A stretch of 64,000 nt of DNA from Cystobasidium ongulense (taxonomy: Eukaryota > Basidiomycota > Cystobasidiomycetes > Cystobasidiales > Cystobasidiaceae), in contig BQUP01000005.1 of assembly GCA_022835595.1 (NCBI GenBank), positions 1,483,501 through 1,547,500 on the forward strand, written 5' to 3'. The position numbers and the translations under genes were made by a program. Positions 35,973-47,225 of this stretch are shown here, one piece after another. Each line of letters begins with the position of its first letter. Position 1 is the first letter of the stretch. Under the pieces are notes generated by a model, which worked only from the letters and a program-made list of their open reading frames with translations, had not been told where the DNA came from and made no database searches.

Positions 35973-36312
35973 TAGGCTTGAGCGCAATGCTAGACATTTC
36001 CTTTTTTACTTTTCAGTTGAAGCGAATCTGAGCTGTGTCAGCGTAGTCTGTAGTGTTGTTGTTCGCTTGTCAGAACGAAAAAAGGTTACATTTGATTAGT
36101 CGTTGCATTTACAGACGGAATATGAATTGCTAGACTGCTGCAGGATGGACAATGCGATACAACCGGAGCATTCTCATCTCACAAGCGGCCGCTTGCCAGC
36201 ACCTTCGTCCTTCAACGTATGGGCCATGTATCCCTTGACCTCGCGTAGGCTGTATTGAGTTAACGGTGAGTAAATAGCAGGCCGACCTCGTCATTCGTAG
36301 AAATAAAACGCA
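35973..36312. other. spacer between convergent genes
   Basis: This 340-nt stretch after the DBP10 stop has no gene or repeat that I can support. Confidence 0.5.
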
Positions 36313-36889
36313 CTATTCATCGTCCAAATCTTCCTTCTTGTCTTCGCCATCCTTGCCATCGCTCTTTGCCTTCTTGCTCGCTGGAGGTGGTGTGGTAGTT
36401 GAATCTGACTTGCTGGATGGCTCGACTGCAGCTGCTGTGCGCTTGCCTCTGCGTTTCTGTAGATGGCAACAGGATGGGAAGAAGTAGCTTTGAGTCCTTA
36501 GTCATCTGTGTCTGATTAAAGTATGTGGTCTGTATCCCTGCAAGACCAGTCTCCATGAGAACCTACAAATCTGTCGTTTGCAGCTTTCGCTTCTATAGAC
36601 GAAGCGTGTCGAGGGATGAGCACGTGCACAACAGAGCGTGAGTAGAATCTCAGAACATCAGCGCATGTCCGCCTAATCTGTTAAATGTGCTCTGCCAGTT
36701 CAGTTATCTCTCACTAGCAAGCTTGTCGTCCGTAGAGCCTGGCTGCGGTTTCGGAGGCGCAGCTGCTTCAGATGGGATAGGTGATGCAGGATTGGTGGTC
36801 GTTGATGCTATGCCAGCTGAAGTACTAGTACCACTTTGTGTACTGCTGCTTTGAGGCTTGCTCGTGGAAGCTGCAGGTTGGGCTGACAT
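36313..36889 (-). CDS. small Ser/Lys-rich protein, unknown
   Basis: Three exons (36715-36889, 36567-36592, 36456-36313) give 114 residues in one frame. The N-terminal half is Ser/Thr/Pro/Gln-rich (MSAQPAASTSKPQSSS). The middle DDKLAKAKAANDRFKRRGKR is short, helical-looking and basic. The end is a mixed-charge KKAKSDGKDGEDKKEDLDDE. Composition fits a nuclear or ribosome-associated intrinsically disordered protein, but I recognise no family. The middle exon is just 26 nt. Confidence 0.6.
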
Positions 36890-37144
36890 GGTCGCAAGGC
36901 GTGTGTATGGTCAAGAGGCAAGCCTGACTTGCACGTTGGAGTTCAGGCAAAGGCAAGAAAGACGCAAAACACCGCCGGCAAGATGGCAAGGCAGAAAGAG
37001 GGTCTAAGGCTATCATATGCAATGCTCGGGACAGCAATAACCAGCTTGCATAGCTTACGCACAGTGACTATCAAGACTCGTATTCTCTACTATTGCAAAT
37101 CCCGGCCAAACTCGATAGCAGTTTGTGAAATTGCGAACTAGCAT

Positions 37145-39520
37145 TTATGACTGGATACGGATGGGTTGTTCTTGGCCTTCTGTTGCAGTGGATGTTGCGG
37201 CAACGCCGGCAGTCGCCAAAGGCTTGTTAGCGGGGAAAAGAAGGACCTCCTTGATATTGGCCTTGTCGGTGAGCATCATTACCAGTCTGTAGTCAAAACT
37301 TTCGTCAATTGTCCATCTCGGTGGGTTATCGATTCTGGTCACAACTCACCTGTCAATACCACATCCCCATCCACCAGTAGGTGGTAGACCATGCTCGAGC
37401 CTATGATTGAAGTCAGCTTCTATATCATCTGTAAGAGCAGGCATGGAAGGCTTAGCTTACGCATTGATGAATGTCTCGTCGACTCCCTGAGCTTCGTCAT
37501 CACCAGCGTCCTTTTGGCGTGTCTGCTCTTCAAATCGCTCCCGTTGGTCGAAGGGATCGTTCAACTCGGTGTAAGCATTTGCCAATTCCTTGGTAGCGCA
37601 CTGAAAGAAATCACACAATGAGTTACGTGCCAAACCGAATTGACGGAAACTGTACTCACGAAGACCTCGAAACGCTCGCAGAGACCTGGGCGCTCTCGGT
37701 GTCTCTTGGCCAAAGGAGACATGACTTGCGGGTGGCCAATGACGAAAGATGGGTTGATGCACTGCGATTCGATGAATTCGCCTACGAGCTTATCGATGAG
37801 TCTGGCATTTGTTCGTGGTTCCGAGCAATCAACGTTGTGCTTGATGCAGAGATCAAACAAGAACTTCTGTGTTGTGGCATTGGCAAGCTCTTCTCCAGGT
37901 GGGAACTTGACGTTGAGCTTGTTCTCTAGCTCTTCAATCATATCGTATCGCTTCCATGGTGGTGAAAAGTCGAGTTCATATTCAGGTGCCCCCTCGCCCT
38001 TTCCTTCTGGGTGGTACTTGATCTTGTAGCTGCCAGTGACGGCCTTGACCATTCCACTGAACATCTGCTCGGTCATCTCCATGAGATCATAAACATCGGC
38101 ATAGGCCATGTAGAATTCGCAAATGCTGAATTCAGGGTTGTGTGTAAGATCGATGCCTTCGTTACGGAAGACACGGCCAATTTCGAAGACACGGTCAAGA
38201 CCTCCGACAACGAGCTCCTTGAGGTAAAGTTCAGGAGCGATACGGAGGAAGAGATCGAGTGCAAGCGCGTTGTGGTGTGTAACGAATGGCTTGGCTGTGG
38301 CACCACCTGCAATCATGTTCATCATAGGTGTCTCAACCTCGAGGAAGCCCTTGTCTTCTAGGTAGCGACGAATGTAACTGACAACCTTGGCACGAGTGAT
38401 AAAAGTGCTGCGGACTTCATTGTTCATGATGAGATCGAGGTAACGCATGCGGTGTCGGAGTTCCTGGTCCTTGAAGCCATAATGCTGGCTCGGCAGCTGA
38501 TGAAGATTTGGGGACAGGAGCTTCATGGAATGAGGCGAGATGGAGAGTTCACCCTTGTTACTTCTAGAAGGGTACCCAGTAACACCGACAATGTCACCGC
38601 GTCGGAAGACAGAGTGAACATCGGAGAACTCGTCTGGGTTCTTGGCTTCTCTGGCGTTGGCTAGAATCTGGATTTGCTGTCCATCGCCGTGGATATCGTA
38701 GAAACGAAGCTTGTCTCCGGATGCACGCATAGAATGTATACGACCGGCAATGCTGACCTCTTCTTTTTCGAGCCTAAATAAGAAACGCCATATTAAACAT
38801 GCTATCCAACTGACTATTCCAGCTGCACGTGCGAAGACCCACTTGGATCCGTTCTGAATCTTGCCTTCTGCACCGTAGTCCTTGACAAAGTCAGGAATCG
38901 ACTTTGTGACATGGAACTTGTGTGGGTATGGTTCAGGAGTAGCGGCTGTTCTCTGCGAGTCTGGCATTGCTCGAAGCTGCTTGATGGTGCGTGATCGGAG
39001 CTCGTAGTATTGCTGTGATTCAGGAGCATTCGAGTCAGCGAATATTACATGGACATCACAACATATCCGCCTACGTTGGGCGACAGCTCCTCTTCATCCT
39101 TAGCGGCGTCCTTGGCTGCAGGCTTTGCTGCCTTTTCAGTCGCAGCTGGAGCGGCGGCGACCTGCGTCCACATCAAGTCAAGACCGTCAGTATATGCAGA
39201 AAGACAGGATGAATCACAGGCAGCCCACCTTTTCGGCCTTCTTGGCTTCCTTTTCGCGCTGCTTCTTGAGCCTCTTGAACTCGCTGTTGCCATTTTCACA
39301 ATCACAGTTCGCATCTTCAGCTTCTGGCACTCATCCATCCTGTAAATGTAAATTTTGTCGCGAGGTTGGCTCACCTCTTGCTGACCATCTCGCCGGTTAC
39401 TGGGTCCCTCTGCAGGTTCTCAGACGAGCCTGCTGCAGCTGCAGCTCCGGCATTGGCCTGTGCTGCCTCTGCCACAGAGGCTGGCGTCGTCGTCGAGGCA
39501 TCTGGCGCCTGCGAAGTCAT
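37145..39520 (-). CDS. KRS1: lysyl-tRNA synthetase, cytosolic class II
   Basis: Charges tRNA-Lys for cytosolic translation. Starts [20 protein letters not shown] at 39520. A Lys/Ala-rich helical extension typical of eukaryotic LysRS follows ([19 protein letters not shown]). The OB-fold anticodon domain appears as [20 protein letters not shown] then [20 protein letters not shown]. Class II motifs are present: [20 protein letters not shown] (1), [20 protein letters not shown] (2), and [20 protein letters not shown] (3, across an intron). The C-terminus, [13 protein letters not shown], ends at 37145. About seven exons. Length and motif set are complete. Confidence 0.96.
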
Positions 39521-39700
39521 CCTGTTGCGATAGCCCGGATGCGAGTGGTGGAAGAGTCGTCTGGCAGGTATAGGACGCTGAAGTGGACCTGAAGATCTCG
39601 AGATGTGCACGCAAGTTTGCTTGATGAGACCTCTGAGCATGCAAGAGTAAATAGTCGGACGGAGCTCAAGCTGGAGCGAGCTTTCGACATCCACACCTTC

Positions 39701-40267
39701 AACGAGATGACTGGAGGCCCAAATCCGCAGACGCACAAAGGAGCGCATGCAAAACAATGCACGCAAATGCTACGTTCATACATGCAATGCGTCTTTGGGT
39801 TGGCTCCCTTTCTAGACTGTAGCCAGGTCCATTCTCCTATAACAGAACCGCCGAACCAGGAATTTATGCTCGCATATCAAGCGAGAGATCTACAAACAGC
39901 TTTAACGAGGTCTTCATGAAAGGCTGCGCCAGTCTTGAGTGCGCCAGCTTGCTGCATCACCGAAGAATCGTGTCAGATTTCCTCTTTGCGTATACGGCGA
40001 TTCATACTAATACTTTCATATAATGCAATTATAGCATCAGGAGAGCTAGCTCTTTTGATGTTAACTGTTATAACATTCCTTATCATTTTAGGTGTAGCGG
40101 ATAGGCAATCCTCTACCGCCAGTGCTTCATGTGCTCACGTAGGCAAGCCCGGCAGCACTTTGACTAGGTATACCAATACGAGCGCATCATTGTACGCTCC
40201 CGGATTCGCGAAAGACTGCTACAGAGCAGGAGAACGTTCAGGAAGTCTGTTCCAACAATTCGAGTGA
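39701..40267 (+). CDS. small membrane protein, unknown
   Basis: Not recognised. The best-supported exon (39935-40267) carries ALLMLTVITFLIILGVA, a single membrane segment. Outside it is a Ser/Thr-rich part with paired Cys (CAHVGKPGSTL..KDC). An upstream open stretch on the same strand, with GGPNPQTHKGAHAKQC and QEFMLAYQARDLQTALTR, probably belongs to the same gene through one or more introns I could not place. A GTGAGT donor overlaps the stop codon, so the protein may continue to about 40378 (LYADEGSSYLFTTTFHVFVV). Boundaries are approximate. Confidence 0.35.
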
Positions 40268-40558
40268 GTGCAATGTCCACCATTCATTTGATGAGTACCT
40301 TAGACTCTATGCGGACGAGGGTTCGAGCTATCTTTTTACAACGACATTTCACGTATTCGTAGTGTGACAGTAGAAGTACAGCAATAGCGTATCTAGTTTA
40401 ACATTCTAATCTATTTGCCTAGAGTGTGGTAATTATCATTTTCGCATCGACCGGCGCAGTGGAGAATGTTCATATGAAATTTCCGAGCTGCCGGTATCTT
40501 CTTCATCGTCAGAATAATTTACATCTGAGGGAAAATGGTACCGATCAGTCCAGGTACT

Positions 40559-42909
40559 TCAATGCGAGCTCAATTTGCAGGCAAAGCACTCACTCAACGC
40601 ATGACCCATGGAGATTGTTCCAACAGTATCTGCGCTTCTCTCATGGCCCATCCTCACATCGTCCATGAGTATAGCACTCAAGAAAGCGGGGATCAACCCC
40701 AGCAGAGCAGCGAGATTAAGCGTCCTCTGAACATCAAAATATGCTTTGTCGATTCCATTTCTTTCCGGTGAGCCGGGAGCATACGAAAGCGCGACTGACA
40801 TTGACCCGAAGATATTAGAGAGTTCTTCAGGGGTAGCATTTGGAAGATTTTCACGTAGTTTTTGTGGTAACCATGTTGTCCATATTATACCTGACACGGC
40901 TCCTCCAACTGCTCCACCGATTTGCGTGATGGTAAGCATGATAGCGGTGGCGATCGCTACATCAGTATGCGCGACCACCGCTTGAACGCCCAGCTGGACA
41001 GAGAGTGTAGTGAAACCGCCTCCGAAGCCGCTGATGACCTGGTCCCGTTTCTTTATAAGCGTTTGAAGTGCAAGCAAGAAGAAGTAAAAGACTCTCACCT
41101 GACTGAGCACGATTTCAGCCGTTGTGGTGGTCAAGGATCTGAACCTGACCATCATAACAGCTCCAATCATATGCAAAAGTACACCGAAAATCATCCATCT
41201 TTTATAGCTCTTCGTCCACCGAATGAGGCCTCCACAGATCAACGCCGCGATCGTTGCGGAGAACACATAAGATTCGCTAACATATGATGCATCTCTTGCT
41301 GTGTAGTTGCGTGCGACTTGTAAGAACGAAGGAAAATATGACTCGTATGCGAATTGACAGAAGAAATGTGATGCACCCAGTAAACAGCCTGCCATTACTG
41401 TCTTGTGCTTGAGCATGCGAGGTGGAAGAAGCGGATGTTGAGCGACATATGTTTCGTGGTAGCCAAGTAGACCGAGGATTGCCAGGCCTAGAAGTGCGAG
41501 AGAAGGGTATAGGGCTGCAGGAGAAGGACAGCATAAGTATCTCTGGCATATCAGTGGCAGAAATCTTGATGTGGTCTAAACGTACGATCATGCCAGGCTT
41601 TCGGACGACTCGCGGCGAGACTTAACGGTAATAGCAACAAAGTACATCCCGTCATGAGGTAGAAATTTCCACGCAGGTCAAGCTCGCTTCTCACTTCTTG
41701 AGCTAGATCTAGTGCACTTCTAGGTTGCCAGATCAGACTCTCCGTGACCGCGACATTAGGATTGTGATCTTTCAATGCTGATATTGCACTTTGACTAGCT
41801 TTAGCTATCCGGCGTAGTCGACGGTAAGCAGTCCAGAGAAGGAGAATGAGCGCTAGACAAGATAGAGGTACGATTATGCCAGAAAGGAAATAGACCGCTC
41901 TCCAGCCTGGCTCGCCCATATCCTTGAAGAGCTGTCCGATAGGTGGTCCAATCCAGGGTGCCAGCAACCAAGGAGTGAATTGTGTAGCTATGTAAACTCC
42001 CCTTGAAGCGAGAGTGGTGATATCGGCGAGTATAATCTGCTGCGCGAGGTTGATGCCTTGGGCTCCCGCGCTACCTATGAGTCTTGCAATTGCGAATGTG
42101 ACGATGCTGTTTGACCTTGAAGTGAGAACATATCCCAAGGTATATAAAGCTGCAGACAGAGCAAGACCTTCTGCTCTTCCGAACACATCGAGGATTTTGG
42201 CCATGGGGGGCTTAAATACCGCATAAGCGATGCTGGTCATTACGGCGATTGACGACAGGACACTGTGTCCGCCGAAGAGTGAGACCAGGAAAGGCTCTAC
42301 GGCAGGCGTAGTCGTGCTGGACAGTGCTGTGAATGTGGATATGAGGAGGACCCCCCACCAGACGGTGATCGGCTTGAGCTGGAGAAGCTCCATCTTGCGC
42401 ACGCCGTAGGGCACCGCGGCCTCGTCTTCGTCCTCGTCTTCATCGTCGACAATGGCAATGTTGCGCTCTCTGTCGTCTGCATCGTCATCCGGGTCTACGA
42501 TGAGCGCCGAGACTCGCGGCGAGTAGGCAGAGATGGCTTCAAAGGTCGATGTTGGATGTCCGAGAATGAACGTCCCTGACGGACGATGAAACCTTCGGGA
42601 CGAGGACCTGCCTGATTCTGAAGTTCTCGAGAAGCGACGTCCGCGCTCGTTGCTGCTCGGGACTCGCCGCTGGCTGTGACCATCATGGCTGCGATGTCGA
42701 TGCTGATGCCGGTTCTGCTGATTGTCCGGAGTGACCTCGAACGTCGCATACGAGGTCGAAGGCGTCAAGGACGGCCGTGCAGGCGAGGCAGCAGCATCCG
42801 GCATGGAACTGCGGCTAGGTCTAGGGCATCCCTCGGGTTGGCGCTGTCTTGAAGGCAAGAGCCGCTGCCTCTCGCTCATGTTTGTCGTGGCCGTCGGCTT
42901 CTTCTTCAT
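40559..42909 (-). CDS. MFS transporter, siderophore-transporter-like
   Basis: Membrane transporter of the major facilitator superfamily with about 14 segments. A long basic/Ser-rich cytosolic N-terminus (about 160 residues) leads to LKPITVWWGVLLISTFTALS, then VFKPPMAKILDVFGRAEGLA and VYIATQFTPWLLAPWIGPPI. After an intron, HPLLPPRMLKHKTVMAG, FAYESYFPSFLQVARNYTA and VISGFGGGFTTLSVQLGVQA match the siderophore-iron transporter (SIT/Arn) subfamily. The loop HPLLPPR-K-R before helix 7 is especially typical. Substrate not provable; no siderophore synthesis gene is nearby. A 60-nt in-frame stop-free intron lies at 41039-41098. Confidence 0.82.
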
Positions 42910-43176
42910 CGCGGGGCATAGACATGTCTAGACGGTGCTAGGAATGCGTCGAAGCACATTGGCCGTTCATGCATACGCACCAATGATGCTCGTCGTGCTT
43001 TACTGGTGACGCGGGCGGGCTTGCTGTAAGACAGCGGGACATGGTGATTTTCACCAACCGCCGACTATCTGATCAACTTGGTTTACAGATCCGCCACATT
43101 GTCCGCCGGATTGTCCGATGGGCTGAGATTATCCCCTTTTACTGCCAAACACTATGCTACACTGGTTATGATTCAA

Positions 43177-45035
43177 TCACTGATTTAGATACATCGTCAA
43201 GTGCCGCTCAGTCATCTCTCCTATCACCTCCTTGTCCAGCTTGGCCGTGTTCATCGTGTTCCGCTACCGAGACAATCAGCCGTGTACTTGTGACCAGAGG
43301 TGGGACAGGGCAGGACACTTACAAATGCACACTGCAAGCCTTTATAAGCCACAGAGAAGACCTCCTTAAAGTCATCATGCTCACGACCACATTTCCTAGC
43401 AGTCATGCCAGCTAGCAAGACCTTGCGAATTGTCTTTAAGGGGACGGCGAAAGTCATTTGATCAGCGGTGGACAACGTAGTCTCACAAAAAAGCACCTTC
43501 CTTACCCCCTTATTCCTTGTTTCCATAGAAGCAGAGCCGGCCGTCTCCTCACCTACAGTGAGAGTCATCTCCGTCGGCGCTAAGCTCGTCTCTCTCGCCC
43601 TTGCTGTAGAGCCAAGTTTGGGTCCGCCAATAGACGTGCCAAAATCAAGTCTACCCGGTGGCATGCTCATACTCCGTTTCATCAAGGAAGTAGCAGCCTT
43701 CTTCTTCGAATGCGCCAATTTCATGGGCCCGTTGGTTGTACTTGCGAATGACCGATTGGTAGCGACAGAAGGCGTAGGGCTCCCATCCCTGTCATTCCTC
43801 ATTTTCTTCACTGACAAGGTAGCTTCCAGGTCATGATGTCCTTCGAGCAGATCCATATCGTGCTCTGTCACTTCTTCCAAAGCACGCAGTCCACCAGCTG
43901 TAAGTCGGGCTCGTTTCTGCCCTCTTCGTCCCGGAGAGCCATGCAGCAGTGGAGCCTGCATCAAAGATGCCTTATCGGATGGAACACCTCTGCTGTTCGT
44001 ACTCGAGGCAGACTGAGATTTCCCAAAGAGATTGCGCGCTTTGTCTGTTTGGATTGCGGATAAGGATGCATTCGATAGTAGGTCAGTCGCTTTCTCTTTG
44101 ATTGCCCTGCTTTTCGGCGCTCCTTTCAATGTCATATTGGGCTGCGAGACTGTCCGTCTTAATTTCTGGGCAAAGAGATTCTCTGCAAAATGATATCAGT
44201 TTTCAATTGAATCATCATAGTAACAACATAGCGTTGCAGTCAACCTACCTCTGGGAGCTGGAGCGTCGGGTCTTGCACCTATCTGTCGCTTGTTGCGGTA
44301 CTTGGCGACGTGTAGACGCATGATAGGCCTGGAGGTGTGCGGACCAGGTGCGACTTGGCCGTATATAACGACCTTCCTCTGGGTATTTGCACTGCTTATT
44401 CCCAATTCGTCCTCCTTCTCTAACGCGACAGCGAGACCGAACTTCGTTCTTCCAGATTCTACATCAGCAGCTTCTTTGCAGAAAAAAGTATTAAAGTAAT
44501 GCACTGTTTCCTGGCATCTTTCATCAATGTAGAGTGACAGATTATTGTCTTGTTCTGTATCGAGGTATACCAGCTCTGGGGGAAGCATCGAGCTTGACGA
44601 TAAAGATGCTTTCGCTTTGCCTTTTCTGAGCATTTCAATGTTGTTCTTCAGTGCTTTCCTACCATGGGGTTTGTTTGCAGCCAATATAGTGCTTGATAGG
44701 CCATCATCGTCGTCGCCAGCTAAACAGGCAATCCTAACGCGAGCGCGTCGTTCGTCGATATACAGAGGCGTGTTGCGGAGCATCTCGATATCCAAGCACA
44801 GCTCAGCAGTTGTGTCTATCTTGAAAGGAGAGGAGGAGCTCGAGAATGGATCATCTGGGTCGTGCTGTGCCGACGCTTGAAGTGAGCTCGACAAGCTGAA
44901 CGAAGAAGCCACCATCGCGAGGCCGTGAAGCTGGACCGCGGCAGGAGGAGCAGCAGCAGCAGCGAGGAGGTCATGGTCGCCGTCGTGCAGATGCAATGCA
45001 CCACGCCAGAGCAGGCGGGCCATGCTGCTTCGCAA
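43177..45035 (-). CDS. protein with Sld7-like C-terminal domain
   Basis: Three exons (44249-45035, 43323-44182, 43177-43263) give 577 residues. An alternative start at 45023 would drop the first four residues. The C-terminus, TIRKVLLAGMTARKCGREHD, DFKEVFSVAYKGLQCAFRNT then KEVIGEMTERHLTMYL, matches the layout of the Sld7/MTBP C-terminal domain that binds Sld3 in origin firing. The middle is disordered and rich in Ser, Arg and Lys (PPGRLDFGTSIGGPKLGST). The N-terminus includes ELCLDIEMLRNTPLYIDERR and LPPELVYLDTEQDNNLSLYI, each ending in a similar LYIDER element. Yeast Sld7 is about 260 residues, so this would be an enlarged member. Family call moderate. Confidence 0.5.
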
Positions 45036-45170
45036 GTCAGTTGGTATTGCATCAATGGTCTGGCTGCTCTGAGATAATTCGGGACAATTGGATTAGGACT
45101 GCTCTTACACCCCATCCAACCTGAACACATTCCAGGCTAGACAGCAGCAAGGACAGCAGCAACTACAACC

Positions 45171-46737
45171 ATGGCAGACGACCCAATGAACATGTTCGCA
45201 GGCATCAAGAAGAAGAAGAAAAAGCAGGTCAATATCGCCGACCTCGACGTTGAAAGCGGTGATGCGACACCAGCACAGGCGACACCAGAGCAAGCAGCAG
45301 AGGATGCAGTCCGACCACTCGAGAAGACTGCCGACTTGACACTCCACGACGACGAGCCCCTCGACTTCTCTGACCTCAAGAAGAAGAAGAACAAAAAGGC
45401 AGTCGCTGTCGACTTGGAGGACGTCGCTTCGCCTGATGATGAGCCCACGAATCTCGCTGCGAATGTAGACAAGCTGGGCAATGTCGTGCAGGCTGAAGCT
45501 GTCGAAGCGTGCGTGTCTGTTCCTACTGTGCTTGCTGCACACTTTCTTGTCATTGCCATGGACTGACTCCTCCACTGCCACTGTCTCGCTCAAACTGCCC
45601 CCAAATTCGCAATATCGCACGAACGAATCCAACAGTGCACCTGCAACTGAAGAGAGCCCACTAGAGGACTTTTCTGGTCTAAAGAAGAAGAAAAAGTCAA
45701 AGAAGACAGCCCTGGACCTCGAGGCGTAAGTGGTTACGCCTTTGCGTTCGTCTTGATATGCATGGCAGCTGATCCTGTGCTTTCGTCGTACTTTACCCAC
45801 ACCCCATCACCTACCTGCGCATCTCAACGTCCACTCACATGTAGCTTCGAGAAAGAACTGGCCGCTGTCGAGAAAGGCGAGCAACCTGAATCGGGCGATG
45901 CTACCCCAGCAATGCAAGGATCCGACACTGAGATGGTCGACGAGGAGCCTGCTGTCGAGGGCGAGGTGCGTACCCCCAGGCTGCGCACTAGCACAATGTG
46001 AAGGATTTCAATCTGACTAATTGTGTTCGTGCTACCTGTCAGGACCCCTTCGTTTCTGAAGATGCAGATGGCAAATCGAGAGCTGAAGTGATAGCTGAAA
46101 AGAAATTGTGGCTGAGCGAGCCTGACAGAGATTATACTTACACCGAGGTGCGTGTCAGCTACCAATCTCGCAAATAATCTTCTCCACTAACGCCCGACTA
46201 CTCGTGCAGCTCCTCGGTCGAGTCTACTCGCTCCACTTCTCTTCACACCCCACCCTCGCACGAGGCGGCGGTAGGAAACGCTTCACGATCCCACCTCCCA
46301 ACGTTCAGCGAGAAGGCTCCAAGAGAACACTATTCGTCAATGTCGCAGATATCTGCAAGAGATTGCATCGAACTCCCGAGCATGTCGTTCAGTTCTTGTT
46401 CTCTGAGCTGGGTACTTCGGGCTCTGTGGATGGTAGTCAGAGACTAGTCATCAAAGGTCGCTTCCAACAAAAGCAGATTGAGAATGTCTTGAGACGTTAT
46501 ATTGGTGAGTTTATTAAGCACTTGCTGAATGATAATGGAAGCAGTACTGAACTGAAGAGGTGACACTTTGCAGTTGAATACGTTACCTGCAAGACATGCA
46601 AATCACCCGACACGACCATTTCAAAAGACAACCGTATTTTCTTCGTCTATTGCAATTCATGCAACTCCAAAAACGCAGTCAGCAGCATCAAGGTTGGTTT
46701 CCAGGCGCAGACCAAGAGACGGCCCAAGGCTGCTTAG
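45171..46737 (+). CDS. SUI3: translation initiation factor eIF2 beta
   Basis: Subunit of the eIF2-GTP-Met-tRNA ternary complex. Starts [20 protein letters not shown]. Three Lys-rich blocks ([24 protein letters not shown]) are the known binding sites for eIF2B epsilon and eIF5. The conserved core follows: [98 protein letters not shown]4 zinc finger ([18 protein letters not shown]) and [15 protein letters not shown] end the protein. About six exons. All parts of the family are present. Confidence 0.96.
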
Positions 46738-47225
46738 GCGATTTCTTCGACGTCGTCCTTCTTACCTGTATGCTAGCGTTTCGATGTATACTTTGGTAAT
46801 GCATTTACACTGGCGCAGACGGGCTATGCAATTCAGCCTAAGTTTGGCACTCGCAACATGTGATGTTTGGTGTAATTTGAATGCATGCGAATTGCCCTTG
46901 CCTGTTATACTATACTAGAATGCATTGTATAGCAGATTTTGTGTCTCCAGTTAGGCATGCAGCAAGACCTGGCGAGAGAGGCCACAAGTTGAGCTTTTCG
47001 GGAGTTTGAAAGCTGGATGGGGAGCGTAGCATCTGCAGAAAGCATCACGACTCACTGCTGCCTGCCCCGAGCTGCGGCAGACTTGCTCGCCCATCAGACC
47101 CACCTTCCAATCATCGCTCAGAAGCGCAATCGACAAAGCTGCCTGCTCTCTCTGCGCTCTCTTTCCTTCTCGCATCACAAAGCAGCAACGACACTCGCCC
47201 TTCACCACCGCACACCACATCAGCC
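46738..47225. other. intergenic spacer
   Basis: This 488-nt stretch between SUI3 and ATP3 contains no gene or RNA that I can support. Confidence 0.5.

Noticed and set aside
40559-42909. Siderophore biosynthesis cluster around the MFS transporter
   Set aside because: No peptide synthetase, ornithine monooxygenase or acyltransferase gene lies nearby.
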